NCBI RefSeq assembly: GCF_023028105.1
Contig: NZ_CP095491.1
Location: forward strand, 1,674,001-1,738,000
DNA length: 64,000 bases
Direction of reading: 5' to 3'
From: Halosolutus gelatinilyticus
Lineage (GTDB): Archaea > Halobacteriota > Halobacteria > Halobacteriales > Natrialbaceae
The stretch's first letter is position 1; each line of letters begins with the position of its first letter. Of this stretch, positions 43,912 to 52,657 are shown piece by piece. The notes beneath the pieces are model-generated. The model was not told where the DNA came from. It ran no database searches and saw only the letters and a list, made by a program, of their open reading frames with translations. A program made the position numbers and the translations under genes.

Positions 43912-44027
43912 GCCGTCTCGTCGAATCCGACGAGTGCGAGCGCTACGGCGATCGAATCACCGGCCTTCGCCGGCTCTTCACGGACTGTACGCGCGACGTC
44001 CGTAACGCGCGGGAGGGGCCGCTATGA
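43908..44027 (+). CDS. Very small element protein (39 residues)
   Basis: MSRLVESDECERYGDRITGLRRLFTDCTRDVRNAREGPL. It has a near-perfect GAGGGGTGA ribosome-binding site before its ATG, and ATGA overlaps on both sides link it to its neighbours. Codon use is haloarchaeal. It is part of the small-gene operon at the left end; the role is unknown. Confidence 0.65.
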   Translation: MSRLVESDECERYGDRITGLRRLFTDCTRDVRNAREGPL

Positions 44028-44563
44028 GTTCGCGGACGTCGGAACTCGAGAGTCCGAAGGCCAGTGGGGACGCGATCGAGAGCTTCGCCGATCGCATTCA
44101 GCACGTGATGGGGTTGGCTGATCACGTCGCCGAACTCTCGCCGTTCCAGCAGTGGCTTGCAGAGAACGGTGCCGAGATCGAGTTCGACCAGGGCGGCGAT
44201 CCGAAGCGGCTCCGCGTCGACACGATTCTCTCGAAGCTGAAGTACGGGAGCTTCGAGAACGTCGCGACGATCGCGGCGGAAGCCCTCGAGAAGTGGTCGA
44301 AGTCGGGTAACGATCCGGCGGTTCTCCGGCAGGCAGAGCTGACCTGGAAGACTCCCGGCGGCGGTACCGAGGTTGGGTTCGTCGGCGCGATCGCCTTCGC
44401 GTGCAACGACGTCGATACGCTCGTAGCCGCGGCTCGACGTGTTTTGGAGCGCGACGATCTGACGCTCAAGCAGCGCCGGGAGATCGCCGAGACACTGAGC
44501 ACGAAAGCTGTCAGTTTTGACGTTGAGACTGAGGTAGCCGTTCAGACGAAAGGAGAGATGTGA
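44024..44563 (+). CDS. Element protein, unknown function
   Basis: A 179-residue soluble acidic protein with no family I recognise. It is mainly helical and contains ELSPFQQWLAENGAEIEFDQGGDPKRLRVDTILSKLKYGSFENVATIAAEALEKWSKSG. The start ATG overlaps the previous stop and follows GGGAGGGG. It is the last gene of the left operon (43170-44563). Confidence 0.65.
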   Translation: MSSRTSELESPKASGDAIESFADRIQHVMGLADHVAELSPFQQWLAENGAEIEFDQGGDPKRLRVDTILSKLKYGSFENVATIAAEALEKWSKSGNDPAVLRQAELTWKTPGGGTEVGFVGAIAFACNDVDTLVAAARRVLERDDLTLKQRREIAETLSTKAVSFDVETEVAVQTKGEM

Positions 44564-44700
44564 CTGGCGGGAAAATCTCTGTGCGGCTTTGCTCTGCCGA
44601 TCCCTTCGAAATTGATAGATGGACGCTGCTGAATGCAGAGGATGAGTTCAGCACGACGATCTCGTTTGTTTCATGCCCGCCCTACTGAACCAGCCGTTCC

Positions 44701-44718
44701 GTAGATATGCATATCTAC
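44701..44718. repeat. 18-base perfect palindrome
   Basis: GTAGATATGCATATCTAC is fully self-complementary. It lies 96 bases before the kinase start. Just before it, near 44627-44655, an IS-end-like hairpin TGCTGAA...TTCAGCA occurs. It may be an operator or a leftover of insertion. Confidence 0.7.
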
Positions 44719-44813
44719 CGAGCGCTAACTCCAAACGGTGGGAGTAGGAGGGCGGATCACCCACGTACAGATGAAGACTACATTTAACCGTGCCACCCAA
44801 CTACCGTTTGCCA

Positions 44814-47800
44814 ATGAGTCAACAGGGCGAACGCAGTGACCAACCGGGGACGCCGGGTCTCGAAAGCGGCCTCGAGGCATTGCGTCAGAGTCCTGAGTTT
44901 CGCGGCCCGGTCGAATCCCTCGATGGTCACGACCACGCCAACGACCATTTTGCACTCATATATAAGAACCGAGACGAGCAGTTCGCGGCCGTCATCCCGT
45001 TCATCCACCAAGGGCTTGAGCAGGGCAAGCGATGCCTGTACATCGCGGATGACAACTCGAAAGCAGAAGTACTGGAAGCGATGCGGGCCCGCGGCATTGA
45101 CGTGGACGGTGCCCTTGACTCGGGTGCGCTTTCCGTCCACACGGAGGCGGACACGTACCACAGGACCGGCACGTTCAATCAGGATGCGATACTGGAGTTC
45201 TGGGAGGACTCCCTAACGGAGGCAACAGACGAGGACGGCTACACGGGAATCAGGGCAGCCACCGAGATGACGTGGGCGCTGGACGAGGATACGAGCCCTG
45301 ATCAACTGGTCGAGTACGAAGCGGCCCTCAACTCTCTGTTCCAGAACGAGGACTACACCGTCATGTGTCAGTATAATCGCGAGCGGTTCCCACCCGAGAT
45401 GCTCGAAGACGTCATCGAGGCCCACCCGCACCTCATCCACGACAACATGGTCTCTCACAACGTCTACTACACCCCACCCAAGGAGTTCTTCGGCCCCGAG
45501 CAGCCAGCCGACAAGGTTGATCGGATGATGGGGAAGCTGCGCGAGCAGACCGAGGCGAAGACGGAACTCCAGCAATCGAAAGAACACTTCAAGCAGGTCT
45601 TCGAGAGCAACCACGACGCCACCCTCATCGTTGACTCCGACGCGGACGAAATCCTCGCTGCAAATCCGGCCGCATCCAAGATGCTTGGATACGCACGAGA
45701 CGAGTTGCTGTCGCGCGGCCCCTCCGACTTGTATCCCGACGAACTCGACAGATTCAGTACGTTCGTTGACGAGGTGTTCGAAGATGGGATCGGCTGGACA
45801 GACGAACTCACCTGCCGCAGCAGGGATCGGGGCCGGATTCCGACTGAGATCTCGGCGTCCCAAATCGAGGTCGATGACCGCCCGGTCATGCTCGCGACGA
45901 TCCGCGACATCAGCGAGCGCAAGGAACACGAGCAGGCCCAACAGAGATTGTACGAGATTGTGGCCGATTCCGACCGGCCGTTCGACGACAAACTCCAAGC
46001 GGTACTTGAGCTCGGCTGCGAGCGGTTCGGCCTCGAATACGGCGGGATCGCCCGCATCGATCCGACGGCCGATCTGTTCGAGGTGGAGACCATACGCGGG
46101 GACCATGACCACCTCGTCCCGGGCGAGCAGTATCCGCTCTCCGAAACCTACTGCCGATTGGTGGCGGACGACGGAGAAACCGCTGCCGTCACCGACCCTG
46201 TAAGCGAGGGGTTCGAGGGGAAACTGTGCTACGAGCGCTTCGGCGTCCAGGCATACCTCGGAACCCAACTCGAAGTCGATGGTGACGTCGATCGGACGTT
46301 CTTCTTCGTCTCGAACGAACCACGAAAGGAGGAGTTCTCAGAGGCCGAACGCACGTTCCACCACCTGATGGGGAAGTGGGTGGAGTATGAACTTGAACGC
46401 AGGCAGGCCGCGGAGGCGCTGCGCGAACAAACCCACACCCTCGAAACGATCAACCAGGCGGGCAACTCATTGGCCGCCGAACTCGACCTCGAGAATCTGG
46501 TGCAGGAGGTTACAGACGCCGGTACGGAAATAACCGGCGCGGAGTTTGGTGCTTTCTTCTATAACGTCATCGATGACCAGGGCGAATCCTACACGCTCTA
46601 TACCCTCTCAGGTGTTCCTGATGAGGCATTCGAAGACTTCCCGATGCCGCGCAATACGGAGGTCTTCGGCCCGACCTTTCACGGCGAGGGGGTCGTCCGT
46701 TCGGACGACATCACCAAAGATCCGCGGTACGGTAAAAACGCGCCCTACGATGGGATGCCCGAAGGCCATCTGCCCGTATGCAGTTACCTGGCGGTTCCTG
46801 TAATCTCGAACTCCGGTGAAGTACACGGCGGCCTTTTCTTCGGCCATTCGGAGCGGAGCATCTTCACCGAGAAGGATGAAAACATCATCACCGGGATTGC
46901 TGCCCAAGCGGCCGTAGCCATTGATAATGCTCGTCTGTATGAAACGGCGCGCGAAAGCGAGGAGCGATTCCGAGCGTTGGTCACCGCGAGTTCGGAAGCC
47001 GTGTTTCGCATGGGCCCCGATTGGAACAAAATGCAACACCTCGAAGCCCACGGCTTCCTCGCCGACACAAACGAACCGACCAGCGACTGGCTTGACAAAT
47101 ACATTCACCCGGACGACCAGGAGCGCGTCATGGAGGCCGTCAACGAAGCCGTCCGGACCAAGAGCACGTTCGAGATTGAACACCGGGTGGAGCAGGCCGA
47201 TGGCAGCCTGGGCTGGTCATTCACGCGTGCGGTACCAATGTTGAATGAGGACAGTGACATTGAGGAATGGATTGGTATGGCGAGCGACATTACCGAGCGC
47301 AAGCATCGCCAGCAGGAACTCGAACAAACTAACGCACAACTAGAACGCTCGAACGCCGAATTGAAACGGTTCGCCTACGCCGCCTCCCACGATCTCCAGG
47401 AGCCGTTACGGATGGTGTCGAGTTATGTCCAACTGCTCGAACACCGATATGCCGACGATCTCGATGCCGACGCACAGGAGTACATCGAGTTCGCCGTCGA
47501 TGGTGCCGACCGGATGCGCGAGATGATCGATGCGTTGCTGCAGTATTCACGGCTCAACACGAGTGACAAAGAATTCGAACCCGTGGACTGTAATGACGTG
47601 CTCGCCCAGGCGACGGATAATCTTCAAATCGCCATCGAAGAGAGCAGCGCCGAGATTACCTCGGATTCACTGCCCACGGTCATAGGCGACGAGCAGCAAC
47701 TGGTGCAGCTGTTCCAAAATCTGCTCGATAACGCTATTACGTACGCTGGTGATGAGCCGCCGCATATTCACGTCACCGCTGAGAAGCAAAACGATGAATG

Positions 47801-48038
47801 GGTGCTGTCGGTCCAGGATAACGGAATCGGGATCGATTCGGAAAAGGCTGAGGAGATCTTTGAGGTGTTCAACCGCCTCCACACCACTGACGAGTATGCC
47901 GGCACTGGTATTGGCCTCGCACTCTGCCAACGGATCGTTGATATTCACAATGGCCGCATTTGGGTTGAGTCGGAACTCGGTGAGGGGTCGACTTTCTCAT
48001 TCACAGTTCCCGAGAAGAAAGCGAGCAAATCCGCATAG
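44814..48038 (+). CDS. MEDS/PAS/GAF multi-sensor histidine kinase
   Basis: A 1074-residue cytoplasmic kinase. Order: MEDS sensor (about 45-200, HANDHFALIYKNRDEQFAAVIPFIHQGLEQGKRCLYIADDNS), PAS (250-365), GAF (375-520), GAF (540-700), PAS (712-838), HisKA with H859 in ASHDLQEPLRM, and HATPase_c (955-1070; NLLDNAITYAG, DNGIGID, GTGIGLAL). No membrane helix is found. ATG 44814 follows a CATTTAA box by about 27 bases. Codon bias is weaker than in the host, suggesting transfer. A truncated response-regulator start lies 14 bases downstream, so the original partner is lost. Confidence 0.93.
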   Translation: MSQQGERSDQPGTPGLESGLEALRQSPEFRGPVESLDGHDHANDHFALIYKNRDEQFAAVIPFIHQGLEQGKRCLYIADDNSKAEVLEAMRARGIDVDGALDSGALSVHTEADTYHRTGTFNQDAILEFWEDSLTEATDEDGYTGIRAATEMTWALDEDTSPDQLVEYEAALNSLFQNEDYTVMCQYNRERFPPEMLEDVIEAHPHLIHDNMVSHNVYYTPPKEFFGPEQPADKVDRMMGKLREQTEAKTELQQSKEHFKQVFESNHDATLIVDSDADEILAANPAASKMLGYARDELLSRGPSDLYPDELDRFSTFVDEVFEDGIGWTDELTCRSRDRGRIPTEISASQIEVDDRPVMLATIRDISERKEHEQAQQRLYEIVADSDRPFDDKLQAVLELGCERFGLEYGGIARIDPTADLFEVETIRGDHDHLVPGEQYPLSETYCRLVADDGETAAVTDPVSEGFEGKLCYERFGVQAYLGTQLEVDGDVDRTFFFVSNEPRKEEFSEAERTFHHLMGKWVEYELERRQAAEALREQTHTLETINQAGNSLAAELDLENLVQEVTDAGTEITGAEFGAFFYNVIDDQGESYTLYTLSGVPDEAFEDFPMPRNTEVFGPTFHGEGVVRSDDITKDPRYGKNAPYDGMPEGHLPVCSYLAVPVISNSGEVHGGLFFGHSERSIFTEKDENIITGIAAQAAVAIDNARLYETARESEERFRALVTASSEAVFRMGPDWNKMQHLEAHGFLADTNEPTSDWLDKYIHPDDQERVMEAVNEAVRTKSTFEIEHRVEQADGSLGWSFTRAVPMLNEDSDIEEWIGMASDITERKHRQQELEQTNAQLERSNAELKRFAYAASHDLQEPLRMVSSYVQLLEHRYADDLDADAQEYIEFAVDGADRMREMIDALLQYSRLNTSDKEFEPVDCNDVLAQATDNLQIAIEESSAEITSDSLPTVIGDEQQLVQLFQNLLDNAITYAGDEPPHIHVTAEKQNDEWVLSVQDNGIGIDSEKAEEIFEVFNRLHTTDEYAGTGIGLALCQRIVDIHNGRIWVESELGEGSTFSFTVPEKKASKSA

Positions 48039-48052
48039 GTAGTGGTTCGTAG

Positions 48053-48118
48053 ATGAGTGAGGGAATCGAGATTCTGCTGGCCGAGGATAACCCGGGCGAT
48101 GTTCGTCTCATGTATTGA
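48053..48118 (+). pseudogene. Response regulator stub
   Basis: MSEGIEILLAEDNPGDVRLMY then TGA. The first 20 residues match the start of haloarchaeal response regulators (ILLAEDNPGDVRL), with the acidic pair DN at the expected place, but the receiver aspartate and all that follows are missing. The break at 48114-48118 is followed by unrelated sequence and a TATTCAGCACGG motif. Confidence 0.8.
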
Positions 48119-48225
48119 GCGTTCGACCTTCCGCGTTGGTCGTTCCTCACTCCGTGCCACATTCGCGCTATGTATTCAGCACGGCTGCGGAAAGCTACTA
48201 GAAATCGTGAAAATTCAATAGAGAA

Positions 48226-48609
48226 TCAGAAAATATCTGCAATCGCGAGCTTCGCCTGTCGGGTGTCACGGTGCTCGCCGCCGCCATGCCAGCTGAGACG
48301 TGGAACCCGACTCGAATGAACTAACTTTGTTTTCAGCACTCGAGTTCCGCGACCGTAGGGACGGTAGACGGCGAAAATGTAATAGCCGTCGTTCCGCCGG
48401 AGACGTCGGTGATACTGTTCATAGAGCTTGAAATTCCCCGGCTGGCCGTTCGAACGCCTGAGCATTGCCGATTTGATCTCGATCGGTGTGCCGGTCGTTC
48501 GAAACTCGGCGTCACACCATGACGAACGGGCCGGAACGATTCCGTACTTGCTGAATACCTTCTTCTCGACGGCTGTACCGTATTTATTCGCTTTCTTTGA
48601 TCGGTTCAT
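48226..48609 (-). CDS. PD-(D/E)XK-like nuclease or resolvase-like protein
   Basis: A 127-residue basic protein. N-terminal helix KYGTAVEKKVFSKYG is followed by SWCDAEFRTTGTPIEIKSAM, which fits the D-x(n)-E-x-K active site of the PD-(D/E)XK fold (D33, E44, K46), as in Holliday-junction resolvases and small restriction-like nucleases. It is typical of archaeal elements. The short, basic form and the lack of neighbours leave its substrate open. Confidence 0.65.
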   Translation of the reverse strand: MNRSKKANKYGTAVEKKVFSKYGIVPARSSWCDAEFRTTGTPIEIKSAMLRRSNGQPGNFKLYEQYHRRLRRNDGYYIFAVYRPYGRGTRVLKTKLVHSSRVPRLSWHGGGEHRDTRQAKLAIADIF

Positions 48610-48759
48610 TGGATTCCTCTCGCGTGTGATATATATTTTCCCGGACCAGTTTTACGACTGCTAACATCGCCCATAGCGTCAAAGACGCGACCGCAGGAAG
48701 CGTCGCTATGGGCTACGGGTGGGGGTTGGTGTTGGTGGGATCGTTGGAGGTCCACGCCG

Positions 48760-49410
48760 TCATGCGATGGCCTGCTGTACTCCGGCAACTACGTTCCCGT
48801 GCTCGCCGCCCTCGTACTCCTTCCACCGTCGACGACACCATTCGCCGGAATACGCGCCGTCAAGACGTTTCTGGGAGATTTTGTCGAACGAGAGTCGATC
48901 CTCATCGTCTCCCAGTTCCCTCGTCCGCTCGTGGATCACGGTCCAGATCGCCAACTCCCGGAAAGCGTCTTCTCGGGCGATGTGCTCACCATTCTCGGCA
49001 GAACCGTCGTCGGAACCGTCGGCCCAACTCCACGGCGCCGGGTCCTTGTCGTTGGGTTTCCACATCGAGTCCGGCCAGCCGGTGATCTCCGGTGTGATTG
49101 GCTGCTTTGGCTTCCGGTTGTTGATCGACTCGTAGAACCGGGCGATCTTCTTGTCCTTCTTCTGTAGGACGAGACACAACTCTCGAACTGCTGGATGCAG
49201 GTCCTTCCCGTCATGACCGACGATGACGATCGCGGCCGCGATCGCGCCGCCGGCGACCGCCGATCTCCGCAGCAGGTCACGCCGGCCGATCAGCGTCTGA
49301 CCGTGCTCGTAGACGTCGCCGTCGCCATGGGCATGGGCCGGATGTTCGTCGTCCTCGATCGAGATGCCGCCGTCGGCGTCCGGCGGCGAGACTGCCGCCG
49401 AACTACTCAT
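48760..49410 (-). CDS. Tat-type element protein
   Basis: A 216-residue protein. After an acidic His-rich N-terminus, GRRDLLRRSAVAGGAIAAAIVIVG forms a Tat-like export signal or a single membrane anchor. The rest is charged (LCLVLQKKDKKIARFYESINNRKPKQ, WPDSMWKPNDKDPAPWSW) and has no known domain. Its start overlaps the stop of 49407-49949 (ATGA). It is the third gene of a membrane operon. Confidence 0.65.
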   Translation of the reverse strand: MSSSAAVSPPDADGGISIEDDEHPAHAHGDGDVYEHGQTLIGRRDLLRRSAVAGGAIAAAIVIVGHDGKDLHPAVRELCLVLQKKDKKIARFYESINNRKPKQPITPEITGWPDSMWKPNDKDPAPWSWADGSDDGSAENGEHIAREDAFRELAIWTVIHERTRELGDDEDRLSFDKISQKRLDGAYSGEWCRRRWKEYEGGEHGNVVAGVQQAIA

Positions 49411-49949
49411 GAATCCCTCCCCATGTAGACGAACATGCCGAGCACTCCGACGATCGCCAGGATGCCGACGCCGGCGGCCGCGCCGCCCGACCCGGCGAAC
49501 AGCGCGCCACCGCCCTCCTCGATCCAGGCGTCGGCGATCTCGCTGTCGGTGCCCTCGAGCACGACGTGGTACTCCTCGCCAAACTCGAGCGCGCTGTTGG
49601 TTGCGTTGTACTCATTCTCGGTCGTATTCCCGACGTCAGCGGCGATACTGTCCGATAGGACGGCTGTCGCGTTTGCTGGGTCGTCATCGTACTCGGTCGC
49701 GTTATAGAACGTCATGTCAGCGGTCTCGTTCGCCGCGTCGGTGAGCGATTCGCTCCACTCGACTCCGACCGCGATCGGCGCCGTGTCGTTGCTCAGCAGG
49801 ACTGTCTCGTTCGCGAGCTCGTCGCCGGCGTTGTCCGCACTCGCGACCGCGGCCATGCCGACCCCCAAGATCAGAATCAGCGTCACCCAGGAAACGAGAA
49901 GTATGTACGCTGTCTGCGGCGAAACCAGCAGTTTGTAGGTTCTCGTCAT
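49407..49949 (-). CDS. Two-anchor element protein with exposed middle domain
   Basis: A 180-residue protein with a helix at each end (YILLVSWVTLILILGVGMAAVASA and GGAAAGVGILAIVGVLGMFVYMG). Between them a polar domain carries many N-x-T/S sites (NETVLL, NDTAP, NETAD, NATEY, NTTENEYNATN), a sign of exported, glycosylated protein. ATG 49949 begins MTRTYKLLVSPQTAY. It is second in the operon and may be a surface or virion-like structural protein. Confidence 0.65.
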   Translation of the reverse strand: MTRTYKLLVSPQTAYILLVSWVTLILILGVGMAAVASADNAGDELANETVLLSNDTAPIAVGVEWSESLTDAANETADMTFYNATEYDDDPANATAVLSDSIAADVGNTTENEYNATNSALEFGEEYHVVLEGTDSEIADAWIEEGGGALFAGSGGAAAGVGILAIVGVLGMFVYMGRDS

Positions 49950-49954
49950 TGAGA

Positions 49955-50350
49955 TCACTCCGTCCACGCGATGTAGGCAGACGCTCCCGAGACGAGCAGG
50001 AATAGCACCAGCGCGATGATGTCATGGGCGCCAACGAGTTGCTGGAACGCCGGGACGAACTCGTACAGTGGCACGCTCAGGAACGCGAAGATGATCACAC
50101 CGTACTCGTACTGCTCGTAGTCCGAGCCGTCGATCTCGTTCGTCGCGACGATCCAGCCGATCGCCGCGATCGCGCCGATCAGCGCGATCGAGATCTCCAG
50201 ACCGCCCGCGCCCGTCCATAGCGGATCAGTGAAGCTGAACCCGCCGAACAGGTCCAGGGCGAACGTCCAGACGCCGAAGATCATTCCGGCGAAAATTGGG
50301 TATGCCACGATTCCCGCGTAGTCGATTGGGTCGATTTCGTTCGTTGCCAT
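49955..50350 (-). CDS. Four-helix membrane protein
   Basis: A 131-residue protein with four hydrophobic helices (AGIVAYPIFAGMIFGVWTFAL; ISIALIGAIAAIGWIV; YGVIIFAFLSVPLYEFV; IIALVLFLLVSGASAYIAW). In size and topology it recalls the small internal membrane protein of pleolipoviruses, but no spike gene is nearby, so this is only a likeness. It heads the operon 50350-48760. Confidence 0.65.
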   Translation of the reverse strand: MATNEIDPIDYAGIVAYPIFAGMIFGVWTFALDLFGGFSFTDPLWTGAGGLEISIALIGAIAAIGWIVATNEIDGSDYEQYEYGVIIFAFLSVPLYEFVPAFQQLVGAHDIIALVLFLLVSGASAYIAWTE

Positions 50351-50408
50351 AGTGCAACGGCGGCCGTCGCACGCGTCCGCGCAAAAATGTCAGTAAAAAC
50401 TAGGTGAT

Positions 50409-50449
50409 GCCTTGGTAATGCCGATAGTCACCAACATTTATACCAAGGC
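50409..50449 (+). promoter_or_regulatory. Inverted repeat flanking a TATA box
   Basis: GCCTTGGTA (50409-50417) and TACCAAGGC (50441-50449) are perfect inverted repeats around TTTATACC (50437-50444). The box is 23-30 bases before ATG 50467. A dimer binding both arms would control this gene and possibly the divergent membrane operon. Confidence 0.6.
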
Positions 50450-50466
50450 GGGTTGCCGCCCAGCGC

Positions 50467-50652
50467 ATGGCGTTAAACAAAATCCGCCGATTAGACAAGA
50501 ATTCGTTCGGGATCACGCTCCCGAAAGACGATCTCCGCGTTGAGGGGCTGCTCGACGAGAACGGCGAACTCAAAGAAGAACACCACGTTCACATCCGTCA
50601 CGTCGGCGACGGTGAATGGACGCTCGAACGCATCGAGGAGATCGAGACGTGA
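50467..50652 (+). CDS. Small AbrB-like DNA-binding protein
   Basis: A 61-residue protein, MALNKIRRLDKNSFGITLPKDDLRVEGLLDENGELKEEHHVHIRHVGDGEWTLERIEE, with the beta-hairpin pattern of AbrB/SpoVT transition regulators (SFGITLPKDDL). It likely binds its own promoter palindrome. It is leaderless and convergent with the gene at 50656. Confidence 0.7.
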   Translation: MALNKIRRLDKNSFGITLPKDDLRVEGLLDENGELKEEHHVHIRHVGDGEWTLERIEEIET

Positions 50653-50655
50653 CGA

Positions 50656-51450
50656 TTATCGAACCGTGCCAAGGTTCCGAGCGGCATCCGCGGAGATCGT
50701 GATATGCTGCTCACCGATCGTGACGCGATCGCCAGCGACATCTTCGATCAACGCTCCCAACTCTGAGAGATACTCCTGATTTCGTTGCTCTTGGATCGTG
50801 AGCGTAGCCTTCTCGTCGTGTTCAGCCGCGCGATTTTCGAGGTAGCTATAGACGAACGTCTCCCGGACGTCGGCCGGCGCGTCGTCGAGATAATCGGGTA
50901 GTGACAGGCGCTGCGAGGTTTTCGACCCGACCGGCGCTCCGAGTGCAGCAAGCACGCGCCCCAGGACAGTCCCGTCGGTACTCGGCCGGGCCTCATCCGC
51001 TCGGCGGTGGCGATCGGCTTCAATCCGATAGTCGACGTCAGCCAGCTCGAGCGCGTCGAACAGATGCGATTCCTCGCCGTGGTGATTGATCGCGAACGAG
51101 GGCGCGTAATTCTCTGCTGCGATCGATCCACCCGAGAAGACGTTCGCGACGAGTGCGTTCAGGCCGGCGAATTCCGGATCGCCGAACTCGGAATCCAGCC
51201 AGCCGCGATCACGGGCGATCTCGATCGCCCGGACGGCATCGGGCGCCCCACCGTCGTCGATCCAGGTCCGGAGTCGCGATCGCGGCAGGTCGAGCGCCGA
51301 GGCTGTCGCACCGGACTTGCAGTCGTTCTTGCGCGCGTAGTCAGTTGCACGGCGGTACTGTTCGACCACCTCCCACGCGTGGGGATAGGCCCCGCCGTCA
51401 AACGTCGCGGCGAGCGCGCGCTCGCTGATCGGGACGCGATCAGTCATCAT
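50656..51450 (-). CDS. Helix-turn-helix and LAGLIDADG-like element protein
   Basis: A 264-residue protein. The N-terminal part contains ATDYARKNDCKSGATASALDLPRSRLRTWIDDG, a helix-turn-helix. Later segments (GLNALVANVFSGGSIAAENYAPSFAI; TDGTVLGRVLAALGAPVGSKTSQRLSLPDYLDDAPADVRETFVYSYLENRA) resemble the core of LAGLIDADG endonuclease folds without an evident catalytic acid pair. It may be a DNA-binding replication or transcription factor. ATG 51450 is chosen because a TAATAAC box (minus strand, 51481-51487) sits about 30 bases before it; ATG 51474 is too close to that box. Confidence 0.6.
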   Translation of the reverse strand: MMTDRVPISERALAATFDGGAYPHAWEVVEQYRRATDYARKNDCKSGATASALDLPRSRLRTWIDDGGAPDAVRAIEIARDRGWLDSEFGDPEFAGLNALVANVFSGGSIAAENYAPSFAINHHGEESHLFDALELADVDYRIEADRHRRADEARPSTDGTVLGRVLAALGAPVGSKTSQRLSLPDYLDDAPADVRETFVYSYLENRAAEHDEKATLTIQEQRNQEYLSELGALIEDVAGDRVTIGEQHITISADAARNLGTVR

Positions 51451-51773
51451 TCGAGGGTGGAACCGATCGGCCATAACGGTTATTACACCGTGTTGGTCAG
51501 TTTGAAATCGCAAGACTGCGGCGCTTCAAGGGGGTACTGTAACTCTTCTATACAACGCTGATTATCACTTTTGAAAGCCTTTTCAGATCTCGAGACATTC
51601 ACGATCCCCTAAGTATATATCCCCCCAGGGAACTGGTTGCTATCAGCACCAAAATGCAGGACGGCAGGAAGATTGCGCTGGGATGGTGTGGAAGCCCCCA
51701 TTCCCGCGCATCTCGGGCGTACCATAGTCCTGGGTATAAGCTTTCCTACCGTTCAGCGGTGCTATGAGAAATC
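51451..51773. other. Promoter region between the HTH gene and the pilins
   Basis: A 323-base divergent gap. It holds the HTH gene's TATA box (51481-51487), an AAGTATATATCCCC box at 51611-51624, and GGGTATAAGC at 51731-51740, which serves the pilin gene. No convincing gene of its own; a possible 37-codon frame at 51655 is not supported. Confidence 0.5.
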
Positions 51774-52166
51774 ATGCTAGACACAATCGGCAAGCGGTTG
51801 ATCGGAAACGAGGAAGAACGGGCAGTGTCACCTGTCATAGGTGTCATATTAATGGTAGCAATCACTGTGATTCTCGCGGCCGTGATCGCGGCATTCGTGC
51901 TTGATCTCGGACAGAGCCAAAGTGTTGGTCCGTCTGCAGGTATCCAATTCGATGAAGATTCCTCTGGTTCCTCGGTGACGGTTACGTATATCCAAGAAGA
52001 TCGTGTTGACGGCGATGTCACAGTGCACTGTGATGGAGATACCTCTACCACTGGTACTCCCCTAAGTGTCGGTGGAACCACTACGTGCAGCGATACTAGT
52101 ACACCAATTACGGTCACTGCAACGTATGATGGCACGGAGGGAACTGTTGGCAACTGGAACCCATGA
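51774..52166 (+). CDS. Type IV pilin (PilA-like)
   Basis: A 130-residue archaeal pilin. The leader [17 protein letters not shown] is cut before [26 protein letters not shown], the conserved hydrophobic H-domain that forms the filament core. The exposed part is short and Thr/Ser-rich with a pair of cysteines (VHCDGD, TTTCSD) that could form a disulfide. It ends GTVGNWNP, the same as the next gene. Codon use is unlike the host's GC-rich style. Its stop overlaps the next start by four bases. Confidence 0.88.
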   Translation: MLDTIGKRLIGNEEERAVSPVIGVILMVAITVILAAVIAAFVLDLGQSQSVGPSAGIQFDEDSSGSSVTVTYIQEDRVDGDVTVHCDGDTSTTGTPLSVGGTTTCSDTSTPITVTATYDGTEGTVGNWNP

Positions 52167-52585
52167 AAGGGATAGATAATAGCGACCAGACAAACTCCAA
52201 AAAGGAACGGGCAGTGTCACCAGTCATTGGTGTGATACTTATGGTGGCCATCACCGTGATCCTCGCGGCCGTGATCGCAGCGTTCGTGCTCGATCTCGGA
52301 CAGAGCCAGAGCGCTGGACCTGCGGCCGGTATTCAGTTTGACCACGAACCGTCGTCGACTGGTACTGGTGAAGTGACAGTTACCTTCATCCAAGACCAGC
52401 GGACCGATAATGGGGAGGTCTGGATCCAAGACGGGAATAATTGTGAAGATAGTAGTGGTACTACCGTTAATAGCAGTAATCCGCTTTCAGTAGGTGGTAC
52501 TGCGGTCTGTGATGACGACGCCAGTATTACAGTCGTCACAAAATACGACGGAAGTACAGGTACCGTTGGGAACTGGAATCCATAA
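52163..52585 (+). CDS. Type IV pilin (PilA-like), paralogue
   Basis: A 140-residue pilin almost identical to the previous one in the H-domain ([34 protein letters not shown]) but divergent in the exposed part. It also has a cysteine pair (NNCEDS, AVCDDD) and the GTVGNWNP end. The two genes are a tandem duplication in one operon, so a two-subunit pilus is likely. No PilB/PilC or prepilin peptidase is in the element, so assembly must use host machinery. Confidence 0.88.
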   Translation: MKGIDNSDQTNSKKERAVSPVIGVILMVAITVILAAVIAAFVLDLGQSQSAGPAAGIQFDHEPSSTGTGEVTVTFIQDQRTDNGEVWIQDGNNCEDSSGTTVNSSNPLSVGGTAVCDDDASITVVTKYDGSTGTVGNWNP

Positions 52586-52657
52586 ATAAACTGGAGCCTT
52601 TTATTCTTTTCTGAAATATTTTAAATCTTATTAATTTGGCCTAAATAGTCAGTTGAC

